Source: Parendozoicomonas haliclonae
Lineage (GTDB): Bacteria > Pseudomonadota > Gammaproteobacteria > Pseudomonadales > Endozoicomonadaceae
DNA length: 64,000 nucleotides
Reading direction: 5' to 3'
Assembly (NCBI RefSeq): GCF_900174585.1
Contig: NZ_FWPT01000001.1
Span: forward strand, 1 to 64,000
Shown: positions 9,024-17,568 of the stretch, one piece after another
Layout of the letters: every line of letters starts with the position of its first letter
Position numbering within the stretch: the first letter of the stretch is position 1
Notes under the pieces: model-generated
What the model was told of the DNA's origin: nothing
Database searches by the model: none
The model's input: the letters and a program-made list of their open reading frames with translations, nothing else
Program-made: the position numbers and the translations under genes

Positions 9024-9403
9024 TAAGTTTTAAAGAATTGGGTGATGAGCGAGGAGCATTGGTTGCTCTTGAGCAATGCCACAATATCCCTTTTGAAATT
9101 AAACGCGTTTATTACATTTATGGCACTCAGGAAAATGTGCGTCGTGGCTTTCACGCTCATAAAGAGTTGGAACAAGTTGCAATTTGTGTAAAAGGTGGGT
9201 GTTCTTTTTCTTTGGACGACGGAAAGGAGCAGGCGCATTGTCGACTAGAGTCTCCTACCGTTGGCTTGTATATGGGAGCCATGCTTTGGCACGAGATGTA
9301 TGATTTTACCGACGATTGTGTGCTAATGGTTTTGGCCAGCGACCACTATGATGAAGCTGATTATATCCGTCATTACGATACGTTTATAGAAATGGTGGCT
9401 TGA
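9008..9403 (+). CDS. fdtA: dTDP-4-keto-6-deoxyglucose 3,4-ketoisomerase (FdtA/QdtA type)
   Basis: A 131-aa cupin of the WxcM-like/FdtA family that moves the keto group of dTDP-4-keto-6-deoxyglucose from C4 to C3. The FHAH motif (48-51) carries the histidine pair used by the family, within [20 protein letters not shown]. The galacto-forming enzyme (FdtA, leading to Fuc3NAc) and the gluco-forming one (QdtA, leading to Qui3NAc) differ by few residues, and I cannot separate them by eye, so the symbol is by family. It starts inside rfbA and ends at the acetyltransferase start (TGATG). Confidence 0.88.
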   Translation: MQPELISFKELGDERGALVALEQCHNIPFEIKRVYYIYGTQENVRRGFHAHKELEQVAICVKGGCSFSLDDGKEQAHCRLESPTVGLYMGAMLWHEMYDFTDDCVLMVLASDHYDEADYIRHYDTFIEMVA

Positions 9404-9861
9404 TGTTTGTTCATCATTTATCTGATGTTCAGAGTACCCATATAGGTGAAGGCTCAACTATATGGCAATTTTGTGTGGTGCTCTCAGGTGCTGTGATTGG
9501 CGTGAATACTAATATCTGTTCGCACTGCTTTATTGAGAATGATGTGGTGGTTGGCAGCAATGTCACAGTAAAGAGCGGAGTGCAACTCTGGGATGGTATC
9601 ACTTTGGAAGATGATGTTTTTATTGGGCCAAATGTTACTTTTACCAATGATAAGTCACCACGATCAAAACACTATCCTGAAGTATTCCTGAGAACCATCG
9701 TCAAAAAAGGTGCATCCATTGGAGCTAACGCAACCATTCTTCCAGGTATAACTATTGGGGAAGAAGCAATGGTAGGTGCAGGTTCCGTTGTTACAAAAGA
9801 TGTGCCTGCGGGTGAAACTGTGTACGGTAATCCGGCAAAATCAAATGCGTTAATTTGCTGA
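9403..9861 (+). CDS. Sugar 3-N-acetyltransferase, left-handed beta-helix (FdtC-like)
   Basis: A 152-aa hexapeptide-repeat enzyme: the sequence has repeated [LIV]-G-x4 turns ([43 protein letters not shown]), the fold of trimeric acetyl-CoA transferases. By position between fdtA and fdtB it should acetylate the 3-amino group of dTDP-3-amino-3,6-dideoxyhexose. I chose the ATG at 9403, which overlaps the fdtA stop (TGATG), over a TTG one codon earlier. Its stop is followed within 10 bp by fdtB. WbpD/WlbB-type acetyltransferases share the fold, so the substrate is inferred from context. Confidence 0.85.
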   Translation: MFVHHLSDVQSTHIGEGSTIWQFCVVLSGAVIGVNTNICSHCFIENDVVVGSNVTVKSGVQLWDGITLEDDVFIGPNVTFTNDKSPRSKHYPEVFLRTIVKKGASIGANATILPGITIGEEAMVGAGSVVTKDVPAGETVYGNPAKSNALIC

Positions 9862-9871
9862 GTTGATAAAA

Positions 9872-10975
9872 ATGATCCCTTTTCTTGATTTAAAGAGTGT
9901 CAACCAGTTATATCGGGATGAGCTGATAACTGCTGCCACCCGCATTATTGATTCCGGCTGGTATATCCTCGGCCAAGAGGTTGAGGGTTTTGAAAAAGAA
10001 TTCGCTGAGTATTGTGGCGTCGAGCATTGCCTTGGCGTAGCCAATGGTCTGGATGCCCTGATTCTGATTCTACGTGCTTATAAGGAAATGGGCATTATGG
10101 AGGATGGTGATGAGGTGATTGTGCCCGCAAATACTTATATTGCCTCAATTCTTGCCATCTCGGAGAATGGTTTAAAACCTGTACTGGTAGAGCCAGACCC
10201 AGTTACATACAATCTTGATCCTACATTAATAGAAAAACATATCACCGATAAAACCAAAGCGATCCTGATGGTGCATCTTTATGGTCAGGTTACGGCTATG
10301 GATGAAATCAATTCGTTGGTCCAGAAGTATGGACTAAAAATAATTGAAGATTGCGCGCAGGCTCATGGTGCCCAGTATAAGGGGCAAAAAGCTGGAAGCC
10401 TTGGTGATGCGGCTGGTTTCAGCTTTTACCCTGGAAAGAACCTAGGTGCTTTGGGGGATGCTGGTGCGGTAACGACTTCGGATCCTGAGCTTGTAAGTGT
10501 CATCAAAGCCCTGCGTAATTACGGCTCCCATGAAAAGTACAAAAATCTTTATAAAGGTGTAAATAGCCGTTTGGATGAGATGCAGGCTGCTTTCCTGCGT
10601 GTCAAGCTGCGCCATCTTGATAAAGAAATCTTGGCGCGCCGGCAGATAGCGGACATATATCGCTCGTCTATCTCCAATCCGGAAGTGATTTTACCTGAAG
10701 TCGCAGACGAAAACGCACATGTGTGGCATCTGTTTGTTGTGCGCCATAGGCAACGTGACAAGCTGGCTCGTTACCTGAATGAGAATGGCGTTCAGACGGT
10801 TATTCATTATCCGCTCGCGCCTCACAAGCAAGATGCGTACAAAGAATTAAGTTGTCTTGATCTCCCTGTGAGTGAGATGCTCCATAATGAAGTTTTGAGC
10901 TTGCCAATAAGCCCTGTAATGAGCAAAGAGGATGCTCTGAAAGTGGTGGAGCTGGTGAATGGCTTTAAGAGTTGA
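9872..10975 (+). CDS. fdtB: dTDP-3-keto-6-deoxyhexose 3-aminotransferase (FdtB/QdtB type)
   Basis: A 367-aa PLP-dependent DegT/DnrJ/EryC1/StrS sugar aminotransferase. The Schiff-base lysine is K189 in [15 protein letters not shown], and [11 protein letters not shown] (about 157-167) supplies the aspartate that contacts the PLP ring. It should add the amino group to the 3-keto sugar made by FdtA, before acetylation. The ATG at 9872 gives the family's usual N-terminus MIPFLDL; an in-frame TTG three codons earlier is less likely. Length is typical. It shares bases with the following glycosyltransferase only if that gene uses its upstream TTG. Confidence 0.9.
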   Translation: MIPFLDLKSVNQLYRDELITAATRIIDSGWYILGQEVEGFEKEFAEYCGVEHCLGVANGLDALILILRAYKEMGIMEDGDEVIVPANTYIASILAISENGLKPVLVEPDPVTYNLDPTLIEKHITDKTKAILMVHLYGQVTAMDEINSLVQKYGLKIIEDCAQAHGAQYKGQKAGSLGDAAGFSFYPGKNLGALGDAGAVTTSDPELVSVIKALRNYGSHEKYKNLYKGVNSRLDEMQAAFLRVKLRHLDKEILARRQIADIYRSSISNPEVILPEVADENAHVWHLFVVRHRQRDKLARYLNENGVQTVIHYPLAPHKQDAYKELSCLDLPVSEMLHNEVLSLPISPVMSKEDALKVVELVNGFKS

Positions 10976-10992
10976 GACTAAAATTACATTAC

Positions 10993-11862
10993 ATGAATAG
11001 CTACTCCCCTGATAAACCACTCGTATCTGTTATTGTTGCCAGCTATAACCATGCTAATTTTATAGAGGCGTGTATTAAAAGCATCTGCCAGCAAACCTAT
11101 AAAAATATTGAGCTTGTCGTTATTGATGATGGTTCATCGGATGCAAGCGATGAGCTTATCAGACAATTAAGTTTACAGTATGGCTTCTACTATGAGCGGC
11201 AAAAGAACCAAGGGCTATGTAATACTTTGAATAAGGGATTGTCCCTTATCAAGGGAGATTACGTCTGTTGCTTTGCCTCGGATGACGTCATGATGCTGGA
11301 CCGGATTGAAAAACAGGTTCAGGTTATGGAAAACAATCCTGAAGCTGGGGCCTGTTCCGGTAATATGATTGCTATAAATGAACAGGGGGAAGTCCTTCTC
11401 AAGCAAAAAATGCGGGAGAAGCGAGTGCTAACCTTTGACGACATTTTTCTTGGTAAAGTGAGGGGGGCACCAGCACCAACGGTGATGATCCGTAAGGCCG
11501 CATTAGATGAAGTCGGTGGTTATGATCCTGATATTAGGATTGAAGACTTGTATATGTGGTTAAAGATCACACAAGCTGGCTATACGATTGTGCACTCAAC
11601 GGATCTTTACAGTTATTATCGTCAGCATAGCACCAATACCCATTCAAATATTCGGTTAATGTTTGAAAATGAGTTGAAAATTATTGAGGATTACAGAAGT
11701 CATCCTGCATTCAACGATGTTGTGAAATCTTTGGTCGCCCGAAGCTTTGTCAAAGCTTCTAGCTGTGACAAAAAGCTCGCAAAAGAATTATTGCTTCGTT
11801 TCCCAGTGGCTCAATATCCTATGAAGCTTATTAAAGGGTTAGGGCGTATGATTTATTCATAG
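10993..11862 (+). CDS. Family 2 glycosyltransferase, last gene of the operon
   Basis: A 289-aa GT2 protein with VASYNH near residue 14-19, VIDDGSSDASD near 43-53 and a SDDVM stretch in place of the usual DXD near 94-98. The GEDF-type acceptor motif is represented by RIEDLYMWL. An upstream in-frame TTG at 10972 overlaps the fdtB stop and would add seven residues; the ATG at 10993 fits the family N-terminus better. By position it may add the 3-acetamido sugar made by its neighbours, but that is inference. It converges on the tmRNA gene, whose 3' end is 43 bp away; no clear terminator lies between. Confidence 0.84.
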   Translation: MNSYSPDKPLVSVIVASYNHANFIEACIKSICQQTYKNIELVVIDDGSSDASDELIRQLSLQYGFYYERQKNQGLCNTLNKGLSLIKGDYVCCFASDDVMMLDRIEKQVQVMENNPEAGACSGNMIAINEQGEVLLKQKMREKRVLTFDDIFLGKVRGAPAPTVMIRKAALDEVGGYDPDIRIEDLYMWLKITQAGYTIVHSTDLYSYYRQHSTNTHSNIRLMFENELKIIEDYRSHPAFNDVVKSLVARSFVKASSCDKKLAKELLLRFPVAQYPMKLIKGLGRMIYS

Positions 11863-11905
11863 TAGCAATGGAGTAGCTATAAGAGGCTGCAGATTCATAA
11901 GGAAG

Positions 11906-12273
11906 TGGTGGAGGCGGGGGGATTTGAACCCCCGTCCGCCGGCACTCTGCCCTTGGCTCTACATGCTTAGATCTGTCTTTGTTTTAACTTCACACGACCC
12001 AACAGGCAGGGTTTGTGAAGCGATCCCGGTAGAGTTTTAGTTGTCCCGCGTTGGGCCCGCGAGAAGCAACGATTCTGTTTAAGATGACAGTTAGTCCCAA
12101 CCAACAGAAAAGTCAGGTTAACTGGTAGCGGGCCGGTTTTAAGCGGCCAGTGCTACGGAGTAGTTGTCGTCGTTGGCAACTAATAGGGTTGTAGCAATTT
12201 GTTTAACGAGGGCTGCTACGCGCTCGACATGCACCTTGGGTTTCGTCACCGTCGTCGAATCCTAATCGCCCCC
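11906..12273 (-). ncRNA. ssrA: tmRNA (ssrA), one-piece
   Basis: The minus strand begins GGGGGCGATTAGGATTCGAC at 12273 and ends GCCTCCACCA at 11906, 368 nt. The tRNA-like ends pair over seven positions (GGGGGCG with CGCCTCC, one G-U), and the T-arm GGTTCAAATCC is present. The tag frame (complement 12177-12139) reads ANDDNYSVALAA and then TAA, resuming at GCC after TTAGTT. It rescues stalled ribosomes with SmpB, encoded just upstream on the same strand. The tag is two residues longer than the ten-residue E. coli type tag. The 3' end faces the polysaccharide island. Confidence 0.97.
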
Positions 12274-12301
12274 GGTAAGGTCGAAACCTTTAGATGGCCT
12301 T

Positions 12302-12332
12302 ATTCTAAATGAGTCTTATGGGGTGAGGTCAA
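12302..12332 (-). promoter_or_regulatory. Probable sigma-70 promoter of ssrA
   Basis: On the minus strand TTGACC (12332-12327) is followed by TTTAGAAT (12309-12302), giving a 17-bp spacer to TTTAGA. Transcription would begin near 12295, about 20 nt before the mature tmRNA 5' end, leaving a short leader for RNase P removal. Confidence 0.65.
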
Positions 12333-12380
12333 TAGATTTTTCCGTTATGCGTATAAGAGTGCTACGCAGAAGAGATGATT

Positions 12381-12403
12381 TTGAGGGAGTTTGCCTCCCT
12401 CAA
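12381..12403 (-). terminator. Stem-loop downstream of smpB
   Basis: A perfect 9-bp stem, TTGAGGGAG (12381-12389) with CTCCCTCAA (12395-12403), with a 5-nt loop lies 25 bp after the smpB stop and before the ssrA promoter. There is no U-run on either strand, so it may protect the 3' end or end transcription weakly. Confidence 0.5.
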
Positions 12404-12427
12404 GCTTGCTCTCTCAGAAGAGTGCAA

Positions 12428-12901
12428 TCAGCCTCTTCCAAGGACTCGCTGCTTCTCAATATTCCACTCACGCTCTTTGGTGGTCGCGCGCTTATCAAAC
12501 TCTTTCTTACCTTTTGCAAGGCAGATTTGCGCTTTGATCAGGTGCTTTTTCCAGTAGAGCTTGGTGCACACACAGGTCTTACCTGTCTGCTGGGTTTCAA
12601 CAAACAGCTTGGCCAGCTCGCGTCTGTGCAGTAGCAGTTTACGGTCTCGACGAGGGTCTGCAATAACGTGTGTTGACGCGGAGATCAGCGGTGTGATCTG
12701 GGCACCAATCAGCCAGGCTTCCCCATCTTTCAGCAGAACGTAGCTGTCTACCAGCTGGATTTTGCCCTGCCGGAGGCTTTTGACTTCCCATCCACTGAGT
12801 TCAATACCTGCCTCGAAGGTTTCTTCCAGGTGGTAGTCGTGGCGGGCCTTCTTATTCACGACGATACTTGAGTCGCCGGACTTCTTTGCTTTCTTTGCCA
12901 T
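12428..12901 (-). CDS. smpB: tmRNA-binding protein SmpB
   Basis: A 157-aa OB-fold protein that binds the tRNA-like part of tmRNA and carries it into stalled ribosomes. Family landmarks are [20 protein letters not shown] near the N-terminus, [11 protein letters not shown] (37-47), and the basic, normally disordered C-terminal tail [19 protein letters not shown] that reads the empty mRNA channel. Length and ends are typical. It precedes ssrA on the same strand, as in most gammaproteobacteria. The sodium symporter gene starts divergently 263 bp away. Confidence 0.97.
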   Translation of the reverse strand: MAKKAKKSGDSSIVVNKKARHDYHLEETFEAGIELSGWEVKSLRQGKIQLVDSYVLLKDGEAWLIGAQITPLISASTHVIADPRRDRKLLLHRRELAKLFVETQQTGKTCVCTKLYWKKHLIKAQICLAKGKKEFDKRATTKEREWNIEKQRVLGRG

Positions 12902-13164
12902 AATGCCGGAATTATACGTGTCAGTACTCTAAATACCATGTTGCTTGCGTTTGCGAAAGCAGGAATTCTCGCTGCCAGCCTCTCGTGTACTGTAGTTTGA
13001 GGCTATTACTTATGTCTGTGGTTGTACCCCAAGTCTAAACGGATACAATGATCGGCAATCAAAAACCTACTGCCGGGAGCATGCTGCATCCTCTTTCAGG
13101 AGCTACAAGCCGCGTTGTCTTACCCTGTAGTTGATAAAATACACAACTGTTCTTGAGGATTTGC

Positions 13165-14532
13165 ATGGCCGATCAGCATGCGACATCAACAGCCCAGACC
13201 TGGACTCACAGATGGACGTTTGTCCTTGCGGCTGCAGGCTCTGCTATAGGCCTGGGAAATCTCTGGAAGTTCCCGTATATGGCCGGCATGAACGGTGGCG
13301 GGGCTTTTGTCATCGCATACCTTGTCTGTATTGCCTTGATAGGTATTCCCATCATGATGGCCGAAGCCGCATTGGGTCGTCATGGTCGTCACAGTCCTAT
13401 CAACAGTATGCGTGAACTGGCTCGTGAAGCGGATGCCGGTCGGGCATGGGGGCTTGTTGGTTGGGTGGGCGCACTCAGCGGATTTATTATTCTCTCTTTT
13501 TACAGCGTTGTGGCTGGCTGGTCGCTTTCCTATACCGTCGATATGTTTGCTGGTTCATTTCAGGGGATGTCGGCTGAACAGGTTGGGCAAAGCTTTGATG
13601 CGCTCACCGCTGATCCGGTGAGAATGACAGTATGGCATGCCGTATTTATTGTACTGACTGGTTTTGTAATAGCTCGAGGTGTGCATAAAGGTCTGGAGAG
13701 CAGCGTGCGGGTTATGATGCCCGGCCTGTTCATTCTGCTCCTGTTGTTGCTTGGCTATAGCGTAATGGAGTCAGGTAAATTTATGGAAGGCGTTCGCTTT
13801 ATGTTCTCCTTCCATCCAGAAGATCTGACCACGGAAGCATTGTTGTCAGCGATGGGGCACTCGTTCTTTACCCTGAGCCTTGGTATGGGGGCAATCATGG
13901 CTTATGGCGCTTACATGCCGAAGAAAGCCTCTATCGCTCGCACCATAGGAGCAGTAGCGGCGTTGGACACAGTTATTGCTCTGGTTGCTGGTCTGGCAAT
14001 TTTCCCATTGGTTTTCGCTCAGGGAATGGAGCCAAGTGGAGGGCCGGGCTTACTGTTCGTCTCTTTAACGTCTGTGTTTGCGTCCCTGCCGGGTGGTCAG
14101 TTTATCGGTGGCCTGTTCTTCCTGCTTGTGGCTCTTGCGGCATTGAGCTCATCCATCTCTATGGTTGAACCCGTTGTTGCCTGGATTATCGAACGGTTCC
14201 CGGTAAATCGTGTATCGGCAACGGTTGTGTATTCTCTGGTTGTTTGGCTGTTTGGTATCGGCTCTGTCTTGTCGTTCAATGAGTGGGCCGGTGAAGAGTA
14301 TCAAATGTTCGGAATGACCTTTTTCGAGCTGATGGATTACCTGACAGCGAATATCACCCTGCCTCTTGGTGGTCTGTTAATTGCCATCTTTGCTGGCTGG
14401 ATTATGAAGCGCTCACACATCTTCAAAGAGATGAATCTGTCTACATTGCACTTCAATATCTGGCGGGCACTCTGCCGGGTTATTGCTCCGGCAGCGGTTG
14501 TTGTCATCTTCGTATCTAACATCACGGGTTGA
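13165..14532 (+). CDS. Sodium-dependent transporter, SNF/NSS family
   Basis: A 455-aa inner-membrane symporter of the neurotransmitter:sodium symporter family with about 11-12 hydrophobic segments. The N-terminal sodium/substrate-site helix reads AGSAIGLGNLWKFPYMAG (about 24-41), the family hallmark, followed by NGGGAF. It should import an amino acid or related solute with Na+. The ATG at 13165 is preceded by GAGG with a 6-nt gap; an upstream in-frame TTG overlaps that site and is not used. It is an insertion between smpB and ratA, which are usually adjacent. Substrate unknown. Confidence 0.9.
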   Translation: MADQHATSTAQTWTHRWTFVLAAAGSAIGLGNLWKFPYMAGMNGGGAFVIAYLVCIALIGIPIMMAEAALGRHGRHSPINSMRELAREADAGRAWGLVGWVGALSGFIILSFYSVVAGWSLSYTVDMFAGSFQGMSAEQVGQSFDALTADPVRMTVWHAVFIVLTGFVIARGVHKGLESSVRVMMPGLFILLLLLLGYSVMESGKFMEGVRFMFSFHPEDLTTEALLSAMGHSFFTLSLGMGAIMAYGAYMPKKASIARTIGAVAALDTVIALVAGLAIFPLVFAQGMEPSGGPGLLFVSLTSVFASLPGGQFIGGLFFLLVALAALSSSISMVEPVVAWIIERFPVNRVSATVVYSLVVWLFGIGSVLSFNEWAGEEYQMFGMTFFELMDYLTANITLPLGGLLIAIFAGWIMKRSHIFKEMNLSTLHFNIWRALCRVIAPAAVVVIFVSNITG

Positions 14533-14541
14533 TAGTCAGAT

Positions 14542-14973
14542 ATGAAGACGATTGAACGATCAGCACTGGTTATGCACTCTGCACAGCAGATGTACGACCT
14601 AGTCAACAATGTAGAAGATTACGCGGCCTTTCTGCCATGGTGTGCGGGAGTTGAGGTTTTTGAGAAGACGGAAACTGCTCAGGAAGCCCGACTTGATATA
14701 AGTCGGGCAGGTGTCAAAGCCAGCTTTATTACCCGCAATGCTATGGTTCCGGGCGAGAGAATTGATATTGCCCTAAAAGAAGGTCCTTTCTCTTCACTGA
14801 CCGGAACGTGGAGTTTTACAGCATTGGCAGAAGATGCCTGTAAGGTTTCTTTGGATCTATCTTTTGAGATGAAGAGCAGTATGCTGAGTTCTGCTGTGGG
14901 TAAAGTGTTTGAGCAGGTGGCTGCAACTATGGTTGATGCTTTCTGTCAGCGTGCGGATCAGGTGTACCGGTAG
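14542..14973 (+). CDS. ratA: RatA-family START/SRPBCC protein
   Basis: A 143-aa protein of the COQ10/RatA family. Features are MYDLVNNVEDYAAFLPWC (18-35), the ligand-binding SRPBCC helix-grip start, and a C-terminal amphipathic helix. Members are described as ubiquinone-binding chaperones (Coq10) or, in E. coli, as RatA, reported to block 70S ribosome assembly. The genes next to it (smpB side, rnfH, bamE) are in the conserved order. It lies 9 bp after the symporter stop and 5 bp before rnfH. Which role applies here is not shown by sequence. Confidence 0.88.
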   Translation: MKTIERSALVMHSAQQMYDLVNNVEDYAAFLPWCAGVEVFEKTETAQEARLDISRAGVKASFITRNAMVPGERIDIALKEGPFSSLTGTWSFTALAEDACKVSLDLSFEMKSSMLSSAVGKVFEQVAATMVDAFCQRADQVYR

Positions 14974-14978
14974 AAGTG

Positions 14979-15278
14979 ATGTCAGATATTTCTGTTGAAG
15001 TAGCTTACGCAACGCCCGAACGGCAAAAAATAATTTCTCTGTCTGTACCTGAGGGCACAACGCTTTTCCAGGCAGCTGAACTCTCTGGAATTGTCGAACA
15101 CTTTCCTAATTTGGATTTAACTCAGGCAAAAATGGGCATTTGGGGCAAAGCTGTGCCAAAGCCTGCTGATCAGGCTTTAAAGGCTGGAGAAAGGGTAGAG
15201 ATCTATCGGCCGCTGATTGCTGACCCTAAAGAGGTTCGCAAGCGAAGGGCTGAAAAGGCAAAAGCTGACAAAGCATAA
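14979..15278 (+). CDS. rnfH: RnfH family ubiquitin-like protein
   Basis: A 99-aa beta-grasp protein (RnfH, also called RatB/YfjF) with KISLSVPEGTTLFQAAELSG-like N-terminal half, GIWGKAVP (about 50-57) and the ending RVEIYRPLIADPKEVRKRRA. The RnfH name comes from association with rnf electron-transport genes in other bacteria; its biochemical role is not settled. I use the ATG at 14979; a GTG one codon before is the alternative. The gene ends 10 bp before a strong bidirectional terminator shared with bamE. Confidence 0.9.
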   Translation: MSDISVEVAYATPERQKIISLSVPEGTTLFQAAELSGIVEHFPNLDLTQAKMGIWGKAVPKPADQALKAGERVEIYRPLIADPKEVRKRRAEKAKADKA

Positions 15279-15287
15279 TTTCTGCGA

Positions 15288-15330
15288 ATACAAAAAAGCC
15301 GGAGTTTTAAAAGCTCCGGCTTTTTTGTAT
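15288..15330. terminator. Bidirectional terminator between rnfH and bamE
   Basis: Perfect 17-bp arms at 15288-15304 and 15314-15330 (core AAAAAAGCCGGAG / CTCCGGCTTTTTT) around a 9-nt loop. U-runs occur on both strands, so it can end rnfH transcription rightward and bamE transcription leftward. Confidence 0.93.
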
Positions 15331-15339
15331 TTGGAACGA

Positions 15340-15795
15340 TTACTCGTCCTGAATACTTTTCTCAGCCTGATCTTTGGCGTTCTGGGCATCTTTATCAGCA
15401 GCCGCACGAACCTGATCATTTACGCTGTTGTCATCACCGCCAGGGCGCATGTCGCCTTCAAAATAGGCCAGCTGATCGTTCTTGAAGAACAGGCTCAGGG
15501 TCTGCTGAGTTCTGGCTTTATCGCCAGGCTGGAAGCTGTAGATATAGTCCCAGCGGTCAGTATTGAAGGAATCTGGCAGCAAAGCTTCACCCATCACAAA
15601 GCGAACCTGCTCGCGGGTCATTCCTGGCCGAAGCTGGTTCACCATGTCCTGAGTTATGACGTTACCTTGTTGTATATCTATTTTATAAACGCCCGGAAAA
15701 CTCAGCATGCGAGGATTGTTGTCTGCGAACCAGGAACATCCCCCGATAAAAGCAGCTGAAAGAACCAGGGCAAACGTTGCTTTGTGCTTTTGCAT
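15340..15795 (-). CDS. bamE: Outer membrane assembly lipoprotein BamE (OmlA/SmpA)
   Basis: A 151-aa lipoprotein of the BAM complex, which inserts beta-barrel proteins into the outer membrane. A signal peptide ends in the lipobox IGGC with the lipidated cysteine at residue 20. The mature domain has the family core [20 protein letters not shown], in which QVRFVMG and the later DYIYSFQPG follow. A C-terminal tail rich in D, Q and A (about 120-151) goes beyond the folded domain. It is divergent from fur, as in Pseudomonas, with 85 bp between the starts. Confidence 0.93.
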   Translation of the reverse strand: MQKHKATFALVLSAAFIGGCSWFADNNPRMLSFPGVYKIDIQQGNVITQDMVNQLRPGMTREQVRFVMGEALLPDSFNTDRWDYIYSFQPGDKARTQQTLSLFFKNDQLAYFEGDMRPGGDDNSVNDQVRAAADKDAQNAKDQAEKSIQDE

Positions 15796-15880
15796 CGTCT
15801 ACCGACTTCCACTATCTTGGACGGAAATGAGATAATCCCCAGCTTATTACATCTCCAGGGGTTTAGAAAGGGATACTTGG

Positions 15881-16282
15881 GTGGAAAATCAAGAGCTACG
15901 AAAGGCTGGGTTAAAGGTAACGTTACCCCGGGTCAAGATTCTGCAGATCCTTGAGAGTGCTGCAGATCGGCATATGAGCGCAGAAGATGTCTACAAGGCA
16001 TTGCTTGAGGCTGAAGACGAAGTTGGCCTGGCTACGGTCTACCGTGTACTGACTCAGTTTGAGAGTGCCGGTCTGGTCATTCGCCACAACTTTGATGGCG
16101 GACATTCTGTTTTCGAGATGGCCAGCGGAGAACATCACGACCATATGGTGTGTCTGGAAACGGGGCGCATTGTCGAATTCCGCAGCCCGGAAATCGAGAA
16201 GCTGCAGCACCAGATTGCCGAAGAGCATGGCTATGAACTGGTCGATCACAACCTGGTGTTGTATGTGAAAAACAAGGAGTAA
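15881..16282 (+). CDS. fur: Ferric uptake regulator Fur
   Basis: A 133-aa iron-responsive repressor. The winged helix covers residues 1-80 (RKAGLKVTLPRVKILQ, GLATVYRVLTQFE). The metal-binding segment is HHDHMVC (85-91). Only one cysteine of the E. coli CxxC remains (C91; residue 94 is T), and the C-terminal cysteines are absent. This is the Pseudomonas pattern, so it lacks the E. coli-type structural zinc thiolates. The GTG start has AAAGGG upstream and no in-frame alternative. Divergent from bamE. I see no convincing Fur box in the 85-bp gap. Confidence 0.95.
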   Translation: MENQELRKAGLKVTLPRVKILQILESAADRHMSAEDVYKALLEAEDEVGLATVYRVLTQFESAGLVIRHNFDGGHSVFEMASGEHHDHMVCLETGRIVEFRSPEIEKLQHQIAEEHGYELVDHNLVLYVKNKE

Positions 16283-16349
16283 CCTTGTTGAATCCTTCTG
16301 GAGTTGGATGGGCACCTGTTAATTTGTAGCAGGTGCCACTACCGGAAGA

Positions 16350-17567
16350 TTAGTCGCTGATATCCAGATATGGGTCATCGGGGTGCAGTTCTGCCTGATC
16401 CCCGTTATTCAGCTGTCCGAAGACACTGATCAGCTCGATGACCGTCTCAGTTTGTGTTCTCGCGACTGTGCTATTGAACATCTGTCTGGAGAAAGACTCC
16501 AGATTTAGCAGTGCCTCACCGGTGCTGGGGTGGATGTTATTGTCCATCAGAATGCTTGCTACTCTCTCCCGGGATAGTTCCGCATAGTGGAAAGCGTCAT
16601 TGGCATAATCCAGTCTTTGTTTCAGTGTGAGATGCAAATCATCACTGCCCCTCAAGATAAACCAGATCTTGAATGAGGCACCGCCCTCAAAGTTATCGTG
16701 CAAGTCCCTTTCCCTGCTCATGCCCCCACGATTCTGCAATGCGGCTTCATAGGCACGTTTGGCGACGCCATAGGATTTGTTATCTCTCGGATCATCAATT
16801 GTAGTGAACAGCGGTAGTCCCATGGCAGCCTGTGAGTGTGCCTCAAGCATCAGGTTTAATTGTGGAATTATGTTCTGGATGACATCTTTGCTTAGCGGCG
16901 AGTAACGATGCAGGCGATACAGAATATCCGTCCACAGTATAGGAGCCATAAAAAGCATACGCGGGCAGGTGTTCGGGGCGCACTGTCTGGAAAATAAATC
17001 ATAGGCGTAAAGATGTCGCCCCAGATCAGACGATAGTTTTTGCAATGTTGTAAGAACTTGAGTTTGCTCTTCAATGGTCAGGGCTAAAGGATCGCCAGCC
17101 TTTAAGAAGCCTTCATGCTTAAGCATCAGATGAATAAGAACGATGACCTTGCTGACCATGTCTTTTGCATAGGCGTTTTTGGTTCTTTTGGTCCAATGTG
17201 CAGGGAAGCCTGTTTTATCAGCAGCATAGAGATGGCTGAGGTGGCGAAGCTCTTTTAGAGCATTCATCAATAACTCTTTCCGGTCACTGATTCGCTCCAG
17301 ACTGAACGCATATAGTTCCCGTTTGCTTGTATGTGTCAGGGCATGGGTATTAAAAGCATCAATGACGATGCAGTTATCCATTTCAATCTCTGGGCTTAAC
17401 GTAAAGTAGCGAGTCTTCTTTTCTGGACCGGTCAGCTGATTCTGTTCGCAGGAGGATCGCAAATTCTCAATTTCCTCGGCCGTGAGGGATGCACTTACGC
17501 TCGTGGTCAACATTGCGATGGCTGAAGCTGCAATGATCAGCAGTAACTGTCGTGTAAAGTATTTCAT
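16350..17567 (-). CDS. Unrecognised secreted protein, second gene of a pair
   Basis: A 405-aa protein I do not recognise. It begins with an export signal: basic MKYFTRQ, a hydrophobic stretch LLLIIAASAIAMLTTS, and a likely signal peptidase I site after VSA (about 24-26). The rest is mostly helical and soluble by eye, with few cysteines: two near the N-terminus (about residues 39 and 66) and a CAPNTC pair near 191-196. Those could form disulfides in the periplasm. It starts one base after the upstream gene's stop, with a strong GAGGAG ribosome site inside that gene's end, so the two are translationally coupled. The function is unknown. Confidence 0.85.
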   Translation of the reverse strand: MKYFTRQLLLIIAASAIAMLTTSVSASLTAEEIENLRSSCEQNQLTGPEKKTRYFTLSPEIEMDNCIVIDAFNTHALTHTSKRELYAFSLERISDRKELLMNALKELRHLSHLYAADKTGFPAHWTKRTKNAYAKDMVSKVIVLIHLMLKHEGFLKAGDPLALTIEEQTQVLTTLQKLSSDLGRHLYAYDLFSRQCAPNTCPRMLFMAPILWTDILYRLHRYSPLSKDVIQNIIPQLNLMLEAHSQAAMGLPLFTTIDDPRDNKSYGVAKRAYEAALQNRGGMSRERDLHDNFEGGASFKIWFILRGSDDLHLTLKQRLDYANDAFHYAELSRERVASILMDNNIHPSTGEALLNLESFSRQMFNSTVARTQTETVIELISVFGQLNNGDQAELHPDDPYLDISD

Positions 17568-17568
17568 A

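Noticed and set aside
11863-11905. Duplicated ssrA 3' end (att site) on the island side
   Set aside because: No second copy of the tmRNA 3' sequence is visible in the first 11.9 kb of the window.
12323-12634. 103-codon plus-strand frame over the smpB 3' end
   Set aside because: It is antisense to smpB, has no ribosome site and overlaps the ssrA promoter.
15796-15880. Fur box in the fur-bamE gap
   Set aside because: A GAGATAAT stretch recalls half a Fur box, but the second half and the 19-bp palindrome are missing.
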